From: G963675935 sp963675935
GTDB taxonomy: Bacteria; Planctomycetota; Planctomycetia; Pirellulales; Thermoguttaceae
Direction: 5' to 3'
DNA: 64,000 bases
NCBI GenBank assembly: GCA_963675935.2
Contig: OY780964.2
Coordinates: 496,001-560,000 of the forward strand
Shown: positions 59,208 to 64,000 of the stretch, in pieces
How positions within the stretch are numbered: position 1 is the first letter of the stretch
Layout of the letters: each line of letters begins with the position of its first letter
Translations under genes and position numbers: made by a program
The notes under the pieces: generated by a model
Seen by the model: the letters and a program-made list of their open reading frames with translations, nothing else
Told to the model about the DNA's origin: nothing
Databases searched by the model: none

Positions 59208-59834
59208 GATGGGGGACCTTTCTCTGTTCTGTTCTCTCTCGGGCATGCCTTCGTTGGGTTCCGGCCAACGAAACGGTAGGTAGGCTAGGCAGGCACGAAA
59301 TAAGTTTAGCAGAACCCCAACCGCAATGCAATGGGGCGTTTGATAAGTGTGCGGCCATATTTTCTGGCAGATAGGCAATTCCGTCATTCTGAGCGCAGCG
59401 AAGAATCTAGTTTTCCTCGCGGCGCGGGCGAGATTCTTCGCTGTGCTCAGAATGACCGATCTTGCCAGAAAAAATGGCCGCACACTTTGATAAGTGTGCG
59501 GCCATATTTTCTGGCAGATAGGCTATTTTGTCATTCTGAGCGCAGCGAAGAATCTCGATTTCTCGGTGGCGTCGGCGAGATTCTTCGCTGCGCTCAGAAT
59601 GACCGAGCTTGCCAGGAAATTTGGCCACACACTTTGATAAATGGAAAAATGAGCCGTGAAAGCAATAGCCGGTTTATTGATCGCCAGGTAGTTAATGTCG
59701 GGGTTATTGACAATGGAAAGCACATTCCGGGGGCTGTTAGCCCCCGGCTATTACGACATTGTCAAGCTGACTCTCAATAGCCGGCGAACTGGCTGTTGCG
59801 ACAGCAGCTTACCCGACAGTCCGGCAACGACGCC
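59208..59834. other. Intergenic region with duplicated composite palindrome
   Basis: About 625 bases. It holds two tandem copies of a 150-base composite element, then a GGGGGCTGTTAGCCCCCGGC hairpin near 59730. Confidence 0.6.
59339..59638. repeat. Tandem duplication of a composite element around family D palindromes
   Basis: Each unit has outer arms GTGCGGCCATATTTTCTGGC and TGCCAGAAAAAATGGCCGCA around a family D core (59383-59456 and 59530-59603). The second unit has drifted (GGAAATTTGGCC). Confidence 0.88.
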
Positions 59835-60671
59835 TCACTTGCTTCTTCTTTGCGCGAACAGCCACGCCATAACCTCAGGGTCGGCATACGTGCGGGTCCA
59901 CGAATCGTGCTGCGCGTCGGCATACAGAGTGATCTTCGGCCGCCCGCCCGCCGCGCGAATGGCTTCGATCATCGTCGTGGTGCGCGAGGGCGGAACGAGG
60001 GGGTCTTTGACGCCGTGAAACGCCCAAATCGACAGCGTCTTCAACTTCGGCGCCTGCGCCGGGTCGCCGCCGCCGCAAATCGGCACGGCCGCCGCGAACA
60101 GATCGGGCCGCCGCGAGGTGGCGTCCCACGTGCCGAATCCACCCATCGAAAGCCCCGTAATATAGACTCGATTCGCATCGATCGGCAACTCGGCGGCCAA
60201 CGCATCGACCAGTTCCAAGACGAGTTTCAACGGCGCGGTCGGCTCTTTCGGCAATGGGATTCCCCATTGATTCGGAGCGGTCTTGATTTTTACCCAGCCG
60301 GACTTCGCCGGGCACTGCGGCGCGACGACGAAGCAGGGATATTTTTCGCGGTTCTCCGGCCGGGCGAATTCGCCCGCGCCATGCGCCAATTGTTTGACGT
60401 TGTCGTCGCCGCGTTCTCCGATGCCATGCAAAAACAACACCATGGGATACTTTTTGTTTTTGTTCTTATCGATGTTCGTCGGCTTCAGCAGGCGATAGGG
60501 CAGCGTTTCGTTCGCGGCGTTTTTGTAGACCAAGGCTTCGTAGGCGTCCATATTATTCTTCTTGGCTCCGTCAGTGTCCTTGTCCGTGTTTTTGGGAGAA
60601 TCGGCGCACGCGACGGCCGCGCACGCCAAAACGACGATTCCCGCGGAAAATAAGCGACGTCGCTGCATCAT
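59835..60671 (-). CDS. Secreted alpha/beta-hydrolase (PHB depolymerase/esterase-like)
   Basis: A 278-residue secreted hydrolase. Signal MMQRRRLFSAGIVVLACAAV with a possible lipobox-like C after it. The fold shows YPMVLFLHGIGERGDD (oxyanion region), VYITGLSMGGFGTWD (nucleophile Ser in GLSMG), KDPLVPPS (acid region) and ADAQHDSW (His). It is similar to the phospholipase/carboxylesterase and PHB depolymerase groups. Its start overlaps the stop of nnrE (ATGA). Confidence 0.86.
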   Translation of the reverse strand: MMQRRRLFSAGIVVLACAAVACADSPKNTDKDTDGAKKNNMDAYEALVYKNAANETLPYRLLKPTNIDKNKNKKYPMVLFLHGIGERGDDNVKQLAHGAGEFARPENREKYPCFVVAPQCPAKSGWVKIKTAPNQWGIPLPKEPTAPLKLVLELVDALAAELPIDANRVYITGLSMGGFGTWDATSRRPDLFAAAVPICGGGDPAQAPKLKTLSIWAFHGVKDPLVPPSRTTTMIEAIRAAGGRPKITLYADAQHDSWTRTYADPEVMAWLFAQRRSK

Positions 60672-61411
60672 GAAATCTCCCGGCAGGTTGGTTCGTGCGA
60701 CCGTTTCAGATCACCGGCTTCCTCAATGATCTTCCTTGGCACGCCGATATCGAGCACGTGCAAACGGCCGACGTAAGGCGCGGCTTCCGGCGCGAAGAAA
60801 CCGGTCTTTGTCGTGACGAACGTGCATGTTTCGGCGGCGCGAATTGTATGCCGGGCCGGACGGCCCGTGTCGCAGTCGAGTCCGCTCGGCAGATCGACCG
60901 CCAACTTCGGCGCGGCGGCGGCGTTCAACCGCTCGATCACCGCGTCGAACGGAGGACGCGGCTCGCCCGTCGCGCCGGTGCCCAGCAAGGCATCGACGAT
61001 CCACGCGGCGTCATCCAATAGCCTCGACAGTTTCGCCTCGTCGTGCGCGGAGCCGAACACCTTGATCGGCACGTCGGTCTTCGCGAGAATTCGGAAATTG
61101 GCGGCGGCGTCGCCCGCGAGTTCTTCCGGCCTGGCCCAAAGCAGTGTGCGAACACGGTAGCCGCGCAAGTCGAGATGCCTTGCGATGACGAATCCGTCGC
61201 CGGCGTTGTTGCCCCGGCCACAGCAGACGACGACCGGCCCGGCGATGCCCAGACGGCAGAGCGTGTCGGCAATGCCCCGGCCGGCGTTTTCCATCAAAAC
61301 CAAGCCGGAAAAGCCATATTCCTCAATGGCGATTCGATCGACCCGGCGCGACTGTTCGCGGGTGAAACAAGGTGTCGATTCCAAGCTGTTTATCGGAAAC
61401 TGGCTTTTCAT
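60668..61411 (-). CDS. nnrE: NAD(P)H-hydrate epimerase (YjeF N-terminal domain)
   Basis: A 247-residue enzyme that interconverts R and S forms of hydrated NAD(P)H. GGGAG precedes ATG 61411. Motifs: FTREQSRRVDRIAIEEYGFS, LMENAGRGIA, CGRGNNAGDGFVIARHL, WIVDALLGTGATGEPR, AVDLPSGLDCDTGRP. It has no C-terminal dehydratase domain. Translation may be coupled to the esterase gene. Confidence 0.92.
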   Translation of the reverse strand: MKSQFPINSLESTPCFTREQSRRVDRIAIEEYGFSGLVLMENAGRGIADTLCRLGIAGPVVVCCGRGNNAGDGFVIARHLDLRGYRVRTLLWARPEELAGDAAANFRILAKTDVPIKVFGSAHDEAKLSRLLDDAAWIVDALLGTGATGEPRPPFDAVIERLNAAAAPKLAVDLPSGLDCDTGRPARHTIRAAETCTFVTTKTGFFAPEAAPYVGRLHVLDIGVPRKIIEEAGDLKRSHEPTCREIS

Positions 61412-61685
61412 TATTTTCTCCCGAACAGTGTCGCGACGCGGCGGCCGTTCAATCGCGTCATTGTATCCGACGCTGGCGCGAGAACAACCGGGCGAACCAG
61501 GAAGGCCGCGAAATCGTAACCTTGTCCTCGTTTTCACGCTCCGCGTGGGAACGCACGGTTTGGACGCTCCAGTGTCCGGTGCCGCATGTTCCGTTCCCAA
61601 GGCAATTTGGGTCAGCGATTCCTACGACGCGGGACCGTCTGAAAAGCAGGAGACTTCAGCAGGTTATATCGAACAGACGCCGCGA

Positions 61686-61829
61686 TCAAGCCGGCGCCGG
61701 CCGTGCATCCGGAATGTTCGGCGCCGTGTCTACATCGCGAACCGACAGATCGGCGTAAATCACCCGGTACTTCTTGCTGTCCTTCGGGCGATACCAGAAG
61801 ACGGGCGTGTCGGCAGTGCCGAGCTTTAT
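61686..61829 (-). pseudogene. C-terminal gene fragment (ends VRDVDTAPNIPDARP)
   Basis: A reading frame of about 47 residues reads KLGTADTPVFWYRPKDSKKY then RVIYADLSVRDVDTAPN. It looks like the end of a real planctomycete protein but has no start. At its 5' side it meets half of a family E palindrome. The parent family was not identified. Confidence 0.5.
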
Positions 61830-61837
61830 GTGCCGGC

Positions 61838-61863
61838 GGACGGCGCACGGAGTGTGCCTACTA
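61838..61863. repeat. Right half of a family E palindrome
   Basis: CGGCGCACGGAGTGTGCCTA then CTAC; the left half is missing. Confidence 0.7.
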
Positions 61864-61883
61864 CTTAGTTTCTGTTGCGGAAA

Positions 61884-61910
61884 GTAGGGTGGGACAAGCA
61901 AAGCGCGGGG
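61884..61910. repeat. Left half of a family B palindrome
   Basis: GTAGGGTGGGACAAGCAAAG then stops at GCGCGGGGATC, just past the radical SAM gene end. Confidence 0.75.
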
Positions 61911-61913
61911 ATC

Positions 61914-63410
61914 CTACATCATCGCCCGCTTCACCAGTTGCCGGAACCTGACCGGGGCGCGGAACACCGCCCGCTCGAGCCTCGGCGACATCGAGTCGAG
62001 CGTCCGCGACACGTCCAAGGCCAACAGGGACATCGCGCGGTGGAGCACGCCGCGCTGACGCATGTTGCTCGCGCACATGAACCGGAACACTTCGTGAATT
62101 TTCGCTTTCATCTCGGGCGAATAGCGGAAGAAGTCGGCGTCGAGCACCATGCCCAGCCGATACATGACCGTCTGGTAATAGGCGTGCGTTTCGATCCGCG
62201 GGGCGTCGTACGTTCGGTCGTCGCTCAGCCACCACCGCTCGAAACCGTACTCGTCCTTGTAGCGATTGTAGACTTCGGTGCCGGGGAACGGGACCAGGAT
62301 CGAGGCGATGGCCGGCTGGAACACGACGTAGGGCGAAAGCTCCCGCATCAGTTCGAGCGTAGCGTCGGTCGTTTGAGGGTCTTCCCACGGAAAGCCCAGG
62401 ATGAAAAACACCATCGGCCGAATGCCGTGACGCGCGGTCATGGGAATCACCCGGCGGACCATTTCGACCGTGTGCGGTTTGTGGATTCTTTTGAGCGTTT
62501 CGGGATTCCCGCTCTCGACGCCGTATTCGATCTGCACGCATCCGGCCCGCGACACCAGGTCGAGCAAGTTCTCGTCCATCGTGTCGATCCGGGTCATCAT
62601 GTTCCAGGTGAAGCCGAGCCGCTCGTCGATCAATCGGCCGCAAATCCGCCGCATCCGTTCGGCGTCCATTGTCATGGCGTCGTCGACAAAATAGAAATGC
62701 CGCGTGCCGTATTCCCGATGGAGCGAGATCATCTCGTCGACGACGCTGTCGGCCGAGCGGAAGCGGAACTTCTTGCCGAACAATCCGCCGGCGCAATAGG
62801 CGCATCGGGCGGGACAACCGCGCGAGGTGAACAGCGGGGCATGCAGATCGGGCGTCGCGCCGAAGTCGGACGGATTCACCAGATGCCGCGCCGGCGCGGG
62901 CAGCAAGTCGAGATCAGCGACCGGCTCCCGCGGCTCGTTGCGATGAATCTGGCCGTCGGCGCCGCGGAAGACCAGCCCGCGAACCGATTCCATCGGCGCT
63001 CGGCCCAAGACGGCCTCGACCGCCTCGACGACGGTCGGCTCGCCCTCGCCCACGACGACCGCGTCGAATCCATGTTCGAGCGGTTCTTCGGGCAACAGGG
63101 TGGGGTGCGGTCCGCCGGCGATGAGCTTGAAGCCGCCTGCCCGCAGGCGTTCAGCCAGCCGGTAGGCTTCCCGGACCAAGGGCGTCACGATGGTTATGCC
63201 AATGATGTCGGGGCGCCAGTCGGCGGCTTCGGCGACGATGTCGTCGGCCGAGCGGTGTCGGGCGGCGGCGTTGGCGTCGAGCAGTCTGACTTCGTAGCCC
63301 TCTTTTTCAAGCACTGCGGCGAGCATCATCAGGCCCATCGGGCAACTGTAGTGGCTCTGGGTGCGTGACGGAGGATAAACAAGAAGTATCCGGGTGGAAG
63401 CGGACGGCAT
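61914..63410 (-). CDS. B12-binding-domain radical SAM protein
   Basis: A 498-residue protein. The N-terminal cobalamin-binding-type domain (about 5-145) shows ILLVYPPSRTQSHY and LMMLAAVLEKEGYEVRLLDA. The radical SAM core follows (about 190-400) with SRGCPARCAYCAGG (CxxxCxxC). IEYGVESGNPETLKRIHK and MVFFILGFPWEDPQTTD are typical. The family includes methyltransferases and hopanoid/tetrapyrrole-type enzymes; the exact reaction is unknown. ATG 63410 is chosen over a TTG upstream. Confidence 0.9.
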   Translation of the reverse strand: MPSASTRILLVYPPSRTQSHYSCPMGLMMLAAVLEKEGYEVRLLDANAAARHRSADDIVAEAADWRPDIIGITIVTPLVREAYRLAERLRAGGFKLIAGGPHPTLLPEEPLEHGFDAVVVGEGEPTVVEAVEAVLGRAPMESVRGLVFRGADGQIHRNEPREPVADLDLLPAPARHLVNPSDFGATPDLHAPLFTSRGCPARCAYCAGGLFGKKFRFRSADSVVDEMISLHREYGTRHFYFVDDAMTMDAERMRRICGRLIDERLGFTWNMMTRIDTMDENLLDLVSRAGCVQIEYGVESGNPETLKRIHKPHTVEMVRRVIPMTARHGIRPMVFFILGFPWEDPQTTDATLELMRELSPYVVFQPAIASILVPFPGTEVYNRYKDEYGFERWWLSDDRTYDAPRIETHAYYQTVMYRLGMVLDADFFRYSPEMKAKIHEVFRFMCASNMRQRGVLHRAMSLLALDVSRTLDSMSPRLERAVFRAPVRFRQLVKRAMM

Positions 63411-63544
63411 GGCTGGGTCTCGCGGGGAGTGTTGACGTTTTTTCAAGGGGCCTTGTGTCTTGTTCAAGCATAGCCCAGAAGAAACGGCGGGAACGTCGAA
63501 TTCACCGTTGTTTATTGACTTTCAGAAAAGCAATGTCGCATGAA

Positions 63545-63628
63545 CCCGTTTAGCCGGCGAAAAAAGTTCGCCGCGGATGTTCGACAACTTCGACCAAAAA
63601 CGCGGCGAACTTTTTCGCCGGCTAAACG
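63545..63628. repeat. Dispersed palindrome, family A
   Basis: CCCGTTTAGCCGGCGAAAAA...TTTTTCGCCGGCTAAACG, with inner GTTCGCCGCG pairing. Confidence 0.9.
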
Positions 63629-63656
63629 ATGTACTCTTGGCAGCCAGAGAATTGCG

Positions 63657-64000
63657 CTATTGCACCAGTCGCAACTTCGGCCGGGTAATGATCTTGGTGA
63701 ATATCTCCTTCAATTGATTTTCGTAGGCCGTGCAATCGCTGGCGATGGTAAAACCCTTGCCATTGGTGGCCGTTCCGGCCTTGACGGCCAGGAGGTTCAT
63801 ATACGCCTGACTGGAGTTCAGGCCGACGCCGACGGGATAGAGGTACCAATTGGCTTTCCGCATCAGCAAGGCTTGATAGAGGGCGCCGTTTTGCGCATAG
63901 CCGCTTCCCCAGCCGGTTGGGTCTTCATCTTGGGCGTCATCGACGTCGTTGGGATCGCTTTCATAGAGGTTCGGCATTCCGTCGGTCAGAAGCACCACGA
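63657..64000 (-). CDS. VWA-domain protein, partial (N-terminus beyond the window)
   Basis: The last 114 or so residues of a protein whose start lies past the right edge. VVLLTDGMPNLYESDPN is the von Willebrand A motif region following the fourth strand. Then come AGALYQALLMRKA-type helix, WYLYPVGVGLNSSQAYMNLL, and a C-terminal helix (NQLKEIFTKIITRPKLRLVQ). In planctomycetes such VWA domains are often in TadE/TadG-like pilus proteins, but this cannot be judged from the fragment. Confidence 0.8.
   Translation of the reverse strand, partial: VVLLTDGMPNLYESDPNDVDDAQDEDPTGWGSGYAQNGALYQALLMRKANWYLYPVGVGLNSSQAYMNLLAVKAGTATNGKGFTIASDCTAYENQLKEIFTKIITRPKLRLVQ

Noticed and set aside
61875..63368. A 497-codon open frame opposite the B12-type radical SAM gene
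   Set aside because: It is antisense to a gene with clear CxxxCxxC and family motifs, and its composition is that of a shadow frame.
1..64000. tRNA, rRNA, tmRNA, riboswitch or CRISPR features
   Set aside because: No stretch showed the expected conserved arms or motifs on either strand by eye; small RNAs without strong motifs could still be missed.

Overview
The window looks like part of a planctomycete chromosome, probably in or near the Pirellulales. Supporting signs are three PEP-CTERM-tailed secreted proteins, DUF1559 proteins with a pilin-like N-terminus, a BBP7-type outer-membrane barrel, a YTV-repeat protein, DUF1080 and ThuA proteins, two ECF-sigma/FecR pairs, and a GC-rich sequence crowded with dispersed palindromes. 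No rRNA, tRNA, CRISPR array or intact mobile element was found. The right edge cuts a VWA-domain gene.

Layout. (1) 0.1-8.5 kb: two head-to-head modules, each ECF sigma factor > FecR-type membrane protein with a ConA/LamG-like end > PEP-CTERM protein, followed by a DUF1559 protein. (2) 8.5-22.6 kb: Tat-exported superoxide dismutase, BI-1-like membrane protein, DUF1080 protein, glnE, Uma2 nuclease-like protein, higA with a truncated higB, two ThuA proteins, transaldolase, SnoaL-like protein, a secreted unknown, and a phosphodiesterase. (3) 23.3-29.8 kb: a sugar island with an AraC/XylR-type regulator divergent from a UroD-like protein, a DUF5703 glycoside-hydrolase-like protein, rhaT and rhaM. 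(4) 30-43.5 kb: peroxiredoxin, class II aldolase, purM, a radical SAM SPL-like protein and small toxin/antitoxin-like pairs; two short segments here are bounded by direct repeats. (5) 44-49.1 kb: amtB-glnK-glnD behind a consensus sigma-54 promoter, which together with glnE makes a near-complete glutamine-synthetase control circuit. (6) 49.6-64 kb: IS66 remnant, rlmN, a BRCT-MerR-TPR fusion, YTV protein, BBP7 barrel, PEP-CTERM/SdrD-B protein, Nudix hydrolase, frameshifted DUF1559 gene, esterase, nnrE, a B12-type radical SAM protein and the cut VWA protein.

The most striking feature is the palindromes. At least ten families occur, and several with unrelated stems share a GTAG...CTAC foot, the tetranucleotide known from REP elements mobilised by RAYT transposases. 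Copies sit between genes, supply the TAG stop codon of three genes, and appear to lie in frame inside five protein genes (two FecR proteins, the AraC regulator, a phosphodiester glycosidase and glnD). That resembles the Rickettsia palindromic elements but in a different phylum. Function assignments come from reading motifs only; no database search was run.
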